Below are positions 33,709 through 46,800 of a stretch of DNA of 64,000 bases, in pieces. The position numbers were made by a program, and so were the translations under genes. Numbering within the stretch: the first letter of the stretch is position 1; every line of letters starts with the position of its first letter. Below the pieces are notes generated by a model. That model did not search any database and had not been told where the DNA came from. It was given only the letters and a program-made list of their open reading frames with translations. This DNA is from Trichoplax adhaerens. Lineage: Eukaryota > Placozoa > Uniplacotomia > Trichoplacea > Trichoplacidae. The DNA is taken from NCBI RefSeq assembly GCF_000150275.1, contig NW_002060959.1:1085746-1149745 (forward strand). Direction: 5' to 3'.

Positions 33709-34933
33709 AGTACCGTCAGCGTACAACGATTAGGGTGCATTTACTGTATATCTCTACCTGTAGTTGCGCTGTCATTGCTTACCTAAGATTGTTAATACAG
33801 TGTTTGAAGTGACCGAAATTATTGCCATTGGTTGCGCGAGTGTAGTCAATTCAACTTTTTATACCAACATTAAGATTACCGAGTAACCATCGTTATAGGT
33901 TGTATACAAAATATTTAATGACTGTGCTATTCATTGTCATTACATATCTTTATATTGATTTAAGTTCGATATAACGTTATTGGAAGAAATCGTTGATATT
34001 CACGTCTGTATTTGATATGGTATTACTGCCATACATAATAAAATCCTAGAATATTGCACTTTCAAGGGTTTCAGACCTTACTAATCGAATTACTAACAAC
34101 TAACATTTCTGCTCGGATGGATTAACATTTAGACATCAATTCTATCGCTAGTGTATCGTCTCAAACGTTTCACCTACATACAGAGCATAATATCTGCAAT
34201 AAATGCATTGCCTTAAAATTTCAGGATGAATTACGAATCATTGTCGTTAGTCAAGGCTGAAATAGTTACGTAAAAATAGAATACATACACTACGTGACAA
34301 TTAGATTCTCAACGGCATGAAAAACGATTGATGCTTTCTGTTTGTGTACATCATTCCGAATTTTAGATGTATGTGTGAAATGCTACGACTAATAAAACGA
34401 TTTATGTACCAATAGTTATAGACAAACAGTTACGATAATAGTGAAGTCAATTGTATTTTCTACCAATAGCCAGTAGGCGATTTTAAATGATACTGTTCTA
34501 TATACAAATACAGGTAAATATAACTTTGAAAACATTTTAGTATAGCACCACATTCAATTCAAGTCCTGAAATACATGCACCAATTTCGAAAAAATAAGTG
34601 CCATGTCATTGATAAAGATCGTACGGGGTAAAGCCTTTGTACAAAGATAGTGAGTTTTAAAATGGGAGATATTACATGAAAGATTAATTTATGATATAGC
34701 TATCAATTTTAATTAAAAATGTCTTGTTATGGTAAATTCCATACTGCATGACTACCTTAAATAACAGGTACTGGTAAATATTAGAAAGATACCAGCAATT
34801 ATTACATACAAATATAGCACATGTACAATCAGGAACAATGATAAATCAGTAGCAGGTCATTTGCGTCCATATATGAGCGCTTCATACTTTTAACAAATTT
34901 TCGTGATGCTTATGATGATATGGTATGCCACCA
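33709..34933. other. Convergent intergenic region, 3' flanks of PSMD4 and NSD
   Basis: The two genes converge here. An AATAAA at 34037-34042 is a plausible PSMD4 polyadenylation signal. No gene or repeat is recognised. Confidence 0.5.
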
Positions 34934-37900
34934 TTAGTTGGACTTGTTAATATCTTGGTCATCGTCGATACACTGGTGGCAAAGCAAAACCATCTCTCCA
35001 CAGCTATTCTTAGACTGAATTCTACCGTTAGCGTGCGTTTTACAAAATGAATTCGGACAACGGCTACATAACTGATTAGCAGCTTTACCACAAATATCAC
35101 AATGATGCCACGGGCAATCCCATTTTCCTCGAGGGATACCATCAATTGTTAGACATTCCAAGTGATAGCATTTATAGCAACTTTTACGACTGCACATTAT
35201 TAGCTGTCCGCCATCACCACACACATAGCATTCATCTTCGTGTTTGATTGCTCTTTTTCGCTTTTTTCGTTTTTTGCGCTTACCTTGACCATTATTATTC
35301 TTGTTACTTTTATTATTGCCGCCATCCTTCCCTTTAGTAGTGGTCGTACTTTTAATTTTAGCTCCTAGATACTTTCTGCAGAGTTTCGAGCCGCAATGGC
35401 ATTCCGCTTGATCGTTTCCAACAGCATGTAGTCGGTAATCAAAAGTCAATTCTTCTCCTTGTTTGATATCGTCAATTGCAAACAAACCTATACAGGTGAG
35501 ACCATTTACAGTCCATTTGTGGGTTTCACAGTTTGGCTGGCAACTATGGTTCATGAAACGAGCCAAGTTGCCTTTCTGACCTGCATCGATAATGACATCT
35601 TTGTCAATATTTAACATATAAAAATTCTTTTCCCCTTTCGATTGTGCCATTTTTATCCTTTGATAGCAAGTTTTCTCATTGAGTAATTCTCCTACGTACT
35701 CTACCACCAAAGTACCCGCATAAATATCTTCGGCTGATTTTAAGCCCCAACCACACTGGTTTGATTTAAATATTTCACTTTTTGCGTACTCTAACTTTTG
35801 AAAACGCTGGTTTTGGCATTTATCACCAGCCGGACACATACTTGAGTTGCATTCACACATTAACATACGATTTATACAATTAGAACTACTACCACAAGGA
35901 GCTTCGTCAGTCGGTTTACAACTACAAGGTGTGTACTCGGTTAAATTTGGCCTTATTAAAGCATCCACCAATTTATTCATCTATGTGATGAAAGAGAGCA
36001 ATTACTATTCGATTTGCTTATTAAATTTTACAACGCACATTACAACATAAATAGAAATAGAGAATGTAAAGATACCACGGTGAATTTGATAATGGTGATA
36101 TACTGAAGCAGTTGTTACCTTGATATGCTTGTAACTCGGAGGCTTTTGAGATCTCCTTTCTTGACTTTTTGCTTCCTTTTTTTCTCTGCTTATTTTCCGT
36201 TGCGTAAATTTTTCTTCTGCTTCTTTCAATGCTGTGACGTAGATATATATATATATATATATATATGAGGTGATGTTTAACATTCACATAACTTGCAGTA
36301 AAGACCGTAGATTGAGTAAAACGCTTCGATAGACTCACCTTTACCAAATGATTTGACAATTCCTTTACGACCTAATTTGCTTGCTCTACCATCAATATCT
36401 TCCTCTTCGTAACCAAAAATACGCGATATTGATGTCCAGCTATAATCATGTGATCCCAAAAATTGCACCGAAAATTCTCCCGGACCATGCTTTAGTGCTA
36501 AGATATTATCCGGCACATACTTACGATTACAGACTTCAGCTGGCCACCAACTAGCATCAATTTTGAGGTAAAGCATCATTAAAATTTCTTTATTGACATA
36601 TTTTATTATTACCATTTATCAACCGAGAAATACTGGTCACACTACTTATAACAGCACTTAAATAACGTAAATCTCACCGGTAGGCTCCAATTTTAACCCA
36701 AACAATATCTCCAATGACAGGAAATTTGCCATCAATACATCCTCTACAGAACCATTTATCTTCGTTAGGCTTTGGACGACATTTCTCATCCAAGCAATTT
36801 TCATGATAAGATGCAGGACATAACTCGCAACAAATTAAATTTCCTCCTTGAGAGCAGGCAAAGCACCAACCGACATTAACATGTTTGACTTTTGCATCTA
36901 AATGCTATAAAGGTAATTGAGTGATAGAAAATATTATAAGAATTTCATTACACATAAACATTTGATCAATAGGTAAATTTTTCTACTATAAAGAAAATGG
37001 AGCTTTCTTTTCACTGTACCTTGTTGCAAATAATTGCGGATGAATTTAATACCTTACACCCTGCCGGCAAGCAAGCTTCACTGGCATGATATGAGACTGG
37101 GCAATAAATACATCGTGCTAATTTCTTCTGGATAACAACATCAAAATTTTCGTCATTTTTCGATATTGCGAATGCAGTACATGTAGTACAGACATGCCGT
37201 GGACACCTAATGCATCCTTCTTCACTAACTTGACCACATGTAAACTGCGATATACATGTGTCATGATAACATTTTCCGCACCCGGCTACTTTGCATGGCA
37301 GTACAGGCGGCTCGCTACTTCCACACACGAAACATTTCCTAGTACCACTTGTACATTCCTGACACTTGAATCCTTTAACTGGCCATTCAGTTATACCGAG
37401 ACATTCCAGATGAAACTTTGAAAAACAACCACCCTGACATGTAACTAATTTCTCGCCAATTCCTTCGCACAACATACAAACGCCTTTACTTCCAGGTGAT
37501 TCACGAGCTCGACTTCTAGGCTTAGAGAGCTTGCGTTTTTCAACTTTATTAGATGTTGCCTTATTTCCTCTTCCTTTCACTTTTTTTGGAGATATCATCC
37601 GGGTTCGTTGATTCTTTAAGATTCGTTTGTCATTTACTAGCGACACCATAATGTCTTCTGGAAGGGTCACTTTATTATCACTAATTGTTTTATTCATCAG
37701 TTTTTTAGTCATAGGTTTAACAACGATTTTACATTTTCTGGAATTTCTGACAATGTCTATATCAGTAGTGGTCTTTTTTTGGTTTTCCTGATTACGCTTT
37801 TTCTTGTTAGGGGTAAGGCCTTCAACTACGTGGCCTTGTAATTTACTCGATAACTTTCTTTTTCGTGGTGATCTTTTAAGGTGACACTCAGACTCTTCTG

Positions 37901-38813
37901 GATACGGAGAATTATGCACAAGCTCTTGATGTATCTGCTCTTCATTATCATTATTACTACTGCTATCTTGAAATGTGTTGTTTATTACAGTACTGTCTTT
38001 TTTATTGTAGCATTTATGATTTTTAATATCGATAGGATCATCGATTTTTGTTCTCTTGGTCCCTCTAAGACCATTGACGGAATTTATCCTTTTGGCTCTC
38101 GTTGACGTATTTGAAGTATGATTGGTGTCCTTTGACAGTATATCTTTTGTTGGACTCAGATTAGTCGTTGCTTTGATAATTTGTACCAATCTTTCCTTCC
38201 TCGGTAACTGTAATGCTACTTTTGCTTCATCAATTGCTAGAGTTATTAATTCCTCTCCACAGTTTGATAGGGAATTACTATGGTTAACCGGAAATTGAGG
38301 GAGCTGATTGTCACTTGTAAACGAGATTAATAGCTTTTCAGGTATCCAACTATAACTAACTTTACTACCGAAGTAGCGAACATGATAAAAAATAATCTTA
38401 TGGCGGCCACGAATTGAAGTGAATAAGCCAGTTTTCGGTTCATAAACTATCATTGCTGGCCACCAAGGATGGCCGCTAATTTTACTCCATACAATGTCAC
38501 CAACAATCCTATTTTTAAGCTGCATTGCTTGACATTCGTGATTTTGAGCATCGGATATTGATTGTTTAATAAGGCTTAACTCTAATTGGTTATTTATGGT
38601 ATTAGGTAATTCTAATATTTTAACATTATGATCATTTTTTATACTAGCATCCATTACGGCAACTTTTGCATCAACAGTAGCTTCCCCATTATTTTGAACA
38701 TTTATAGCATCAGGCATCTTTGGCATTTCAGTTTCTCTTAAAGCTGATTGGCAAATATCAGGATTGTCCTTATGAATAATTTCTTGCTTGGTTTCTAGTA
38801 CGACGGATGGCAT
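34934..38813 (-). CDS. NSD: NSD-family histone H3K36 methyltransferase
   Basis: Five exons (minus): 38813-37020, 36904-36678, 36550-36339, 36231-36119, 35980-34934, with compatible phases, about 1,130 residues. Domain order is that of metazoan NSD1/2/3. PWWP1 spans about residues 105-165 (GDIVWSKISGHPWWPAMIVY). It is followed by a basic linker, a PHD cluster (CMLCEGIGEKLVTC, CFVCGSSEPPVLPC), and another PHD (CFACSQGGNLICC) spliced to PWWP2 (GDIVWVKIGAYRWWPAEVC). Then come AWS (CSCKPTDEAPCGS), SET with FMNHSCQPNCETHKW and the GEELTFDYRL motif, and post-SET (CHCGSKLCRKYLG). A KR-rich stretch and the terminal PHD plus C5HCH module (CYVCGDGGQLIMC) finish the protein. It mono- and dimethylates H3K36 in the nucleus. 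The SET tyrosine motif reads FDY where vertebrate NSDs have FNY. An (AT)n microsatellite lies in the intron at 36242-36266. Confidence 0.97.
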
Positions 38814-39095
38814 TTTTATTGGTTATTTCTACAGATTAACAAAGATGTCGGCATTTAGCCCCTCAAAGCATACAGAAACTACACACGCAGTATGATAGTT
38901 AATCAAACTAGTTCAAATTCTAATCCTATTCTACTGTATCTATATGTATTATTATGAGTGCCCCAAAATTTGGAACTAAAAGCACAAATTAGAATTGTTA
39001 TTTGAGCTAAATTTTTGAATATAATGTGTACTGTATTAATAACCATAGGTGCATGCTACACACAATAATTATATATATATATATAATTGGGTCAA
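38814..39095. other. NSD 5' flank
   Basis: A short promoter-side spacer with an (AT)n run near 39070. No specific motif can be assigned. Confidence 0.4.
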
Positions 39096-39900
39096 CTTTT
39101 ATATAACAGTCTATTTTATTGTACATTCTATAATCTAGTTACTACACATTAGTTGGGTAGACTTTTACAGTATATAACCATCTATTCTAGTGTAAATTGT
39201 ACTGTATAATCTGGTTAGTACACATGAGTTGGGTAGATTTTCATATGACAGTCTATTCTGTAATCGAGTTACTACACATTGGTTGAGTAGACATTTGTAT
39301 GACAATTTATTCTAGTGTATATCCTATAATCTGGTTAGTGCACATTAGTTGGGTAGACTTTTATAAACCATTTATTCTAGCATCTCTTGTACTGTATAAC
39401 TAGGTTACTACACATTAGTTGGGTAGATATTTATATGACAGTCTATTCTAGTGTACAGTTTATTGCATAATCTGGTTACTACACTTTTAGTTGGGTAGCT
39501 ATTTGAGCGTATATGACAAGCTATTCTTGTGTATATTCTATAATCTAGTAACTATACATTAATTGGGTAGACTGATATATGACAAACTAATTTAGTTACT
39601 CCACCTTAGTTGGGTAGACTTTTGTATGACAATCTATTGTATAATCTGGTTACTACACATTAGTTGGGTAGACTTTTATATGACAATCTAATCTAGCGTA
39701 TATTGCATAATCTAGTACTATACATTAGTTGGGTAGATATTTATAGGACAGTCTATTTTATCTATAATTAGGCTATTACACATTAATCGGATAGACGTTT
39801 ATATGATAATCTATTCTTGCGTTTACGTATTCTATAATCTAGTTGCTACACATTCGTTGGACAGACTTTTGTATGACAATCTATAGTATTCTTGCGTATC
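39096..39900. repeat. Minisatellite, about 65-75-bp period
   Basis: At least ten degenerate direct units are marked by cattagttgggtagac-like cores at about 39148, 39226, 39278, 39348, 39415, 39491, 39562, 39607, 39660 and 39727. Each core is followed by tatatgacagtctattctag and a ctggttactacac-type linker. The array lies in the spacer upstream of NSD. Confidence 0.9.
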
Positions 39901-41845
39901 ATCGAGTTACTTCATTTTGGACGGTTACTGCTCAATATGATCAACTGAGCCAAATATACAGTATGACTATAGATATTGCAGCATTTGAGTGTCCAATTTC
40001 TGTGCGATTATTACTCAAACGCTTATCAAGTACGTCCAACTTTCTACTACAGTAATATGCCCCTTAATTTTGGAATGGGAGGTGAACATTACTAGTAGGA
40101 ATTGACATTCCATGTCAAGATTGATCCATTTCAGTGGATTGATAGCACGTCTTGGATAGTGTTAGCAAACGATAAACTTTACCGGTGATATCATAACATC
40201 CTATGATGATATACAATAGGCTATCCTACAAGAGTTGGATCAATCAGCTATCCATCTTGAGTATTTGTGTACACTTGCATCAGCACGTGCCATCTTCCTT
40301 GAGCATGGAGATTGTTAGGAAATGGAGATCATGTTGGTCGATTGATGATCATTGTTCAATGCACAGTATGGAAATGACAGATTTACAAGATCGATATTGC
40401 TTTCACCTCTTTACTGCTACTGTCCCATTTCATGCAAGATACTAAAGCTCTAGAGCTGACTCGAATGATTTTACAGTATTTGATGCAAGAGAATAATTCA
40501 GCGTAGGGGCACTGCGTGTACGACTTTGGTTGCACATAGATCATAGGAATCATGGTGAACATTGCATTGGGTAATACAAGTTCACTGTTTATTCCTTCAA
40601 GTCGACTACATGAAAATGAAAAACAAGGTAAAATGTAGCTTACATCCACTCTTGACACCGATGAAAGTCTTACTGCAATGCTTGATTGAATAATGTCAAT
40701 TTGATCAATCTTCATCCAGCAATGGCAGGAGACAAGGAAGAAAGAAATGGCAAGAACAGGCAACGTCGATCCCCTTCGTCGATTCCCTTGCATATCAAAT
40801 CGGTACAAATTAAGAGTGAAATGGAATGACAAGAGTTACATAGTCTAATGATTCTACACCATACCAATTCTCGTATGTCTCTTATATCAACGGAAGAAAG
40901 CTATCATCCATCAGCAATTTGGATCAACTTAAGTAAACTATGGCAATTCCGAGGTGGAGAATGACGCTTGGCTAGCTGTTGAATGCAACTCCTTCTCTCA
41001 CTGCTGCCAACTTGTATCGATTGGAGAACTTTTTTTGCAGATTGATTTCTGACTACAGCGTCTTAATACCAACCATCCATTGAAGTAGACCAGTTCGATT
41101 ACAAGTTCCAACCGATTGGATAGGCTAAAAAAGAGTAAAATAGACGATAAAAAGGGGTAAAATGCAGCCTAAAAGGAATAATTGAGCAAAGAGTGCCTGG
41201 ATGGTATCTAGGTTGCGCGATCGAGGTTGAGTCGCGAGCCGTTTCACTTGACCAAGTGATGTGACCTGTACTATGGGTCGTGTCGATCGAGGTGGGTGAT
41301 GTAGTGGTCTGAAGATGGACTTGGTATACTACTGCTCTAACAGGAGTAGAATACTAGAACAACAGTATGCATTAATAGTACGATATGGCTGATCTATACT
41401 AGATCGTCCGATCCCTGCGGGTGAAGTGTCGTACCGTACTGGTCTACACCACCGGATGATGGCCATAACACCGTATAGGAAGTGAAGGATGATGTTGCTT
41501 ACTAGATCCTACTCAATGATGCATCAATTAGCAATTGTACGCAACATTACGCCTGTCTCAGTAGGTATACTACTCTCCAGAACTATCCAATGCAACACTT
41601 TCTCTTCACCCTTGACTACACACTCAGTCACTACCTAGCCCATGACTACCTGGCCAACATCGCCACTGGTGTTACCCACGCACCAGCTTCAAAAACCCGC
41701 CAAAAAATGAGGAGGTTCACACACACCAGTGACGTCAGGACGAGCAGGTGAAGTCAGCTGGGGTGCTAAAACTAGCCCAAGTGGCTTGAGAGGGTTAGCT
41801 GTATAAACTCTTTGCCATGGAGGGAAATATGGCTGAAATCTCAGT
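39901..41845. other. Intergenic region without recognised genes
   Basis: Open frames on either strand (for example 40383-40832, minus) lack domains and splice context. The part around 41600-41740 is GC-richer and holds a TGACGTCA palindrome at 41730-41737. No RNA gene is recognised. Confidence 0.5.
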
Positions 41846-41848
41846 TAT

Positions 41849-42790
41849 TTTACTGTAAACTACTCTAAGATAGGATGATGTCGATCCTTTGCAAATCAAG
41901 AAATGAACAATGACCTTGTAGCAGAGTAGATTTTTGAATTGCATTCACAACTGCAGTGCAAGGCAAACTGTTTACTGGTCAAGGGACCCAATCCGTTGGC
42001 GACATGCTTATTTTACTGTAAGCTACTCTAAGATAGGATGATGTCGATCCTTTGCAAATCAAGAAATGAACAATGATCTTGTAGCAGAGTAGATTTTTGA
42101 ATTGCGAGAAATATGGCTGAAACCTCAGTTATTTTACTGTTCACTACTCTAAGATAGGATAATGTCGATCATTTGCACATCAAGAAATGAACAATGATCT
42201 TGTAGCAGAGTAGATTTTTGAATTGCATCCACAACTGGAGTGCAAGGCAAACCGTTTACTGGTCAAGGGACCCAATCCGTTGGCGAGATGTTTATTTTAC
42301 TGTAAGCTGCTCTAAGATAGGATGATGTCGATCCTTTGCAAATCAAGAAATGAACAATGATCTTGTAGCAGAGTAGATTTTTGAATTGCGAGAAATATGG
42401 CTGAAACCTCAGTTATTTTACTGTTCACTACTCTAAGATAGGATAATGTCGATCCTTTGCAAATCAAGAAATGAACGATGACCTTGTAGCAGTGTAGATT
42501 TTTGAATTGCATCCACAACTGGAGTGCAAGACAAACTGTTTATTGGCCAAGGGCATTCACAACTGGAGTGCAAGGCAAACTGTTTACTGGCCAAGGGACC
42601 CAATCCGTTGGCGACATGCTTATTTTACTGTAAGCTGCTCTAAGATAGGATGATGTCGATCCTTTGCAAATCAAGAAATGAACAATGATCTTGTAACAGA
42701 GTAGATTTTGGAATTGCATTCACAACTATAGTACAAGGCAAACTATTTACCGGCCAAGGGACCCAATCCGCTGGCGACATGCCTAGTCTG
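41849..42790 (+). repeat. Composite satellite array of two alternating blocks
   Basis: Block 1 contains ctctaagataggatgatgtc, a-tcaagaaatgaac and gtagcagagtag. It recurs at about 41861, 42020, 42143, 42309, 42426 and 42637. Block 2 contains cacaactggagtgcaaggca and gacccaatccgttggcga, and recurs at about 41948, 42228, 42520-42545 and 42718. Block 1 sometimes repeats without block 2, giving a mixed higher-order structure. Copies are highly similar. Confidence 0.92.
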
Positions 42791-43810
42791 TTTATGCATT
42801 AGATCTGTTCCGTGATGCAATGCAACCGATAGACACCGATGTAGATTAAGAATGGGTTGAGTTTGTTCGTTAACTCCTACAGTTGAAACCATAACTAAAT
42901 CCATGGAGGTAAAAGAAAACCTCCACCACCACTAACTCATTGCTTATATAAAATAAGTCCAACGGATCGTAAGGTAACGATAGCAACGAGTCCAGTACCA
43001 GTAATCAGTCAAGCCAAGTACATGTCTCGTGCTTCATAGTATACACACAGCGCTTGAGTTAGGTTCGAGTAGTATACCATACTCATGCCAAGCGACAGGA
43101 TCAGTGTTCCGTACCGAACCATTCCGTACCGACTCGTTCCGTTGCACTAGCAGCTTCCAGTACGCAAGTCCGTTCGAGCCATCATTAAGTCAAGTCAAAT
43201 GAATGAAAAATGGCGAAAATCGTCGTCTAGTGGATATTTTTCCATCGTTAGACTAGGTGGAGTAGAGCAGAGAGGATTAATTTTACTTATAAAATCAGCC
43301 TATAATCCATATTGTAAAAATTAGACCGTGAAATATCACCAAGCTTTGATATTAACCAGCTTATCTTGAGACCAAATCCCCAACATTTCGATCAAGGCAT
43401 CTTCGATTCGCCCAAAACCTCGTATGAGAATACTGGCGATCTCATTGGCAACGAAGCCTTAATCAACTCTTCTAATGGTTGTAGCCTATACTGACTTACT
43501 ACACGAATTTCTTACCTGAAAGGAAAGAGAAACGCCAAATAGAACAGATAATATCATGTCTGTGGCGATGATCAGGTTGCCATGATCAAAATGAAATCTT
43601 CATCTTCCATTATGACGATAATAAATAAGAATAACAATAATCGAAAATAAATAATTGTCTGTCAATCTTGCAAGGCCTTGTGCCACTGGCCTACTGTAGA
43701 TTCTCCATTCTGACGTTAATAGTGTATCGACGATAAATTGTGTATCGCCACTTAATTGATGGATTCACTTTGTTTATGTATATATATAACTCTTTATCCT
43801 TGATTGATAG
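42791..43810. other. Upstream region of the BBS10-like gene
   Basis: A tccgtaccga-type direct repeat lies around 43108-43145. A short frame opening at 43200 might be the first coding exon of the chaperonin-like gene, but splice evidence is lacking. Confidence 0.35.
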
Positions 43811-46800
43811 AACTGCTAGCCAGATTTGCAATTCACTAGAAGATATCTTAGCTAAAACCTATGGTCCTGTAGGAATGGACGTCTTAATTGATGTCATGTC
43901 AACCAATGTTGTCGCTACCAATCATGGAAGTACCATTATCAATTCATTGCAGATATCACACCCGGTAAGGGCACTATGCTATGCAATGGAATCGTCTTGT
44001 ACTGTAGATTATTAAACAGCGTATACATTAAAGTGGATACTTGAAGGATATCATACCGCCATACGCGTACATTAATATTACCACGTAATTATTAATGTGC
44101 TTCAAATTAATGTGGATACTTAAAGGAGATCATATCGGAATACAGTAATGTTAATTTTTATGTTACCTTATATATAGTTTAAATTAACGCGGATTCTGGA
44201 AGGAAATCATATCGGAATATATTGATGTAGTGATCTTTTATTTGTATGTGTTTTAAATTAAGACAGATACTTGAAGGAGATCGTATCGCGGGATACATTA
44301 TTATGATATGGTTATCTTTTAATTTCCCCTTTTATCATCTTTTATGTATTGTAAATTATAGTAGATACTCGAAGGAGATCATATTGAGATACATAAATAT
44401 TATTACCCATGTTATTATGTAGTTGTCATTCATGTATTTTAAATGGACGTGGATACTTGACGGGGTTCATATCGGCATGCATTAATATTGTCATGTAGTT
44501 ATTATTTATGTGTTTTAAATTAACGTGGATATTTACAGCAGATCATATCGGGCATACATTAATAATGTTCTATAATTATCATTTATTTATATATTTTAAG
44601 TTAACGCGGATACTTGAAGGACATCGTATCGGGATACAATAATATTTATTATGTTTTCATCTTATATCTCGATGTTATAAATTAATGGGGACACTTAACT
44701 ATTTTAAATTAATGGGAATACTTGAAGGAGATCATATCGGGGTGTATTAACATTATTATGTAGTTATCTGATGTGTTTTAAATCAACGTAGATATTTGAA
44801 AGACACCATATCTGGATATATTAATATTATTATGCAGTTATCTTTTACGTATTTCAAATGAAAACAGATAGTCGTAAGTAATCATATAAGGATATACTAA
44901 TACGGGAATATTATTATTTTAATCTTTTACCTGTTTAAGTTAACAGGGATGCCAATAGGAAATCATATCGGGATACATTTATAATATTATTATGCTATCT
45001 TCTACGCGTTTCAAATTAATTGTGACACTTCAAGGGGGATCACATCAAGATCATTAATATGTATTCTACAGTATAATCTTAACACGAATACTTGAAAGAG
45101 ATCATGCTGTGGTAAAATAATACGTTACATATCATCTTTGCTTTTAAATTAGCACTAGCACTTCAAGGAGGTCATATCAAGATACCCAAATACATATACG
45201 TATTATATTCGTCCAGTATTATCACCCATTTAAAATCAATACTCATCGTGAAACAGTTCTTATCGAGATTTGTTACTATATATAGTCTATGATTATAAAT
45301 TAATCCGAATACTTCAAAGAGACTATCCTAAGGTATATTAATATCATTTTCGATTCTTTTATCGTTTTATAAATAGGTAGGACAATTAATTACCAACTCG
45401 GTTAAGAAATTTTACGATAAAACAGGTAGAAGAGGAAAAATGCCCATTTGTAACTTGTCTAGTTATCCCTGTGCTATTGAGCGTCATGTATTGTTAAACT
45501 CAGTATTTTACTTATCTACTATTTTAATAGCAGGGTAAATTAAATTATATTTGTAATTCTTAACCTAAACATTGTCACAGTATACGCAATTGATAGAATA
45601 ATGTATAAGGAAGATGATAAAAGCATTTTGATAAATGATACATTTATTAGGTGATGGCTCAACCTCATTTGTATTGATAATGGCATCGATGATGAGACAG
45701 GTATGCTTGAATTAATGGTGGGAATAAATGCAAAAATTCATAATTTTTACCAAACCAAGTAATCAGATGTTATATATATAATATGCTACGCATGATACGC
45801 TAATTATTACTGGTTAAATCTATAAATCAAGGGTATATAGTGCACATTTTCTGCCTATAAATTGTAAAGGTGATATGTATAGTAAGAGAATACTCGATCT
45901 ATCTACTGCTCCTATTACGTAGATTTTGCGTCATGCGGAAAGTGAAGATACAAATAATAAATGGCGTAGCGATCATAAGGAAACAATTATTAAATGTAAA
46001 ACTATTTACTACTTATAAACCTTTCGATTACTACATTTCTAATCCCTCGATATATCCAATTTCTAAATGTATAATTATTGTCACATTGAATAAATTCTAT
46101 TAGTATCTAGAGCTTTTAGGAAAGTCAATATTGATCTTGACCAGTATTTTACTCCCATCTTACACAAAATGGTAAAAACATTAATCGCTTTGCTAAATAT
46201 CGATTAGAAACGATAAAAATGTAAGTACTGAGTAGCATGATAAAACTTTTTTTTATAAATATCTGATTATGTAGGCGACTTGTCTAACTGACTTCAATAA
46301 AAACTCTGTCATTGAGTCCCTTAATGGCATTATTACCACAGGTAAGATATTTGATAGTATTGCATGCTTGGCTTTTTCCGTATAATTATGCTTTAGTAAT
46401 ACGTATATTTTTAGCTTATTTCTTTATACAAATCGAAAGCATTTAAGGTGATTGTAGAGATGCAGAGTAGAATTTTAGTTTTTATCCTATTTATATTGGA
46501 TTCTATTAAATGCCTCGATGATCATTTTAGTAATTTATAAGTTTGCAATTGCTATGATTTTATCAACTCTTCTAGCTATGAATGGAAAGTTTGGATCCTT
46601 AGCTGTAGAAAAACTGACGAAAATTACCGTCGAGTTAATTCTGCGACATGCATGTAATTTATCTACTTGTGAAGCTTTAAATAAGGTCATTATAAATTGG
46701 CCATCACCTGTCTTGCATCTTTTGTATACGAAGTTAAAATAGGATTAGAATATGATATCATTAATAATAAGAGCACACTCTAATTCTTAGACAATCAACA

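Noticed and set aside
40383-40832. 149-codon minus-strand open frame
   Set aside because: No domain, unusual composition, no splice context and no support from flanking exons.
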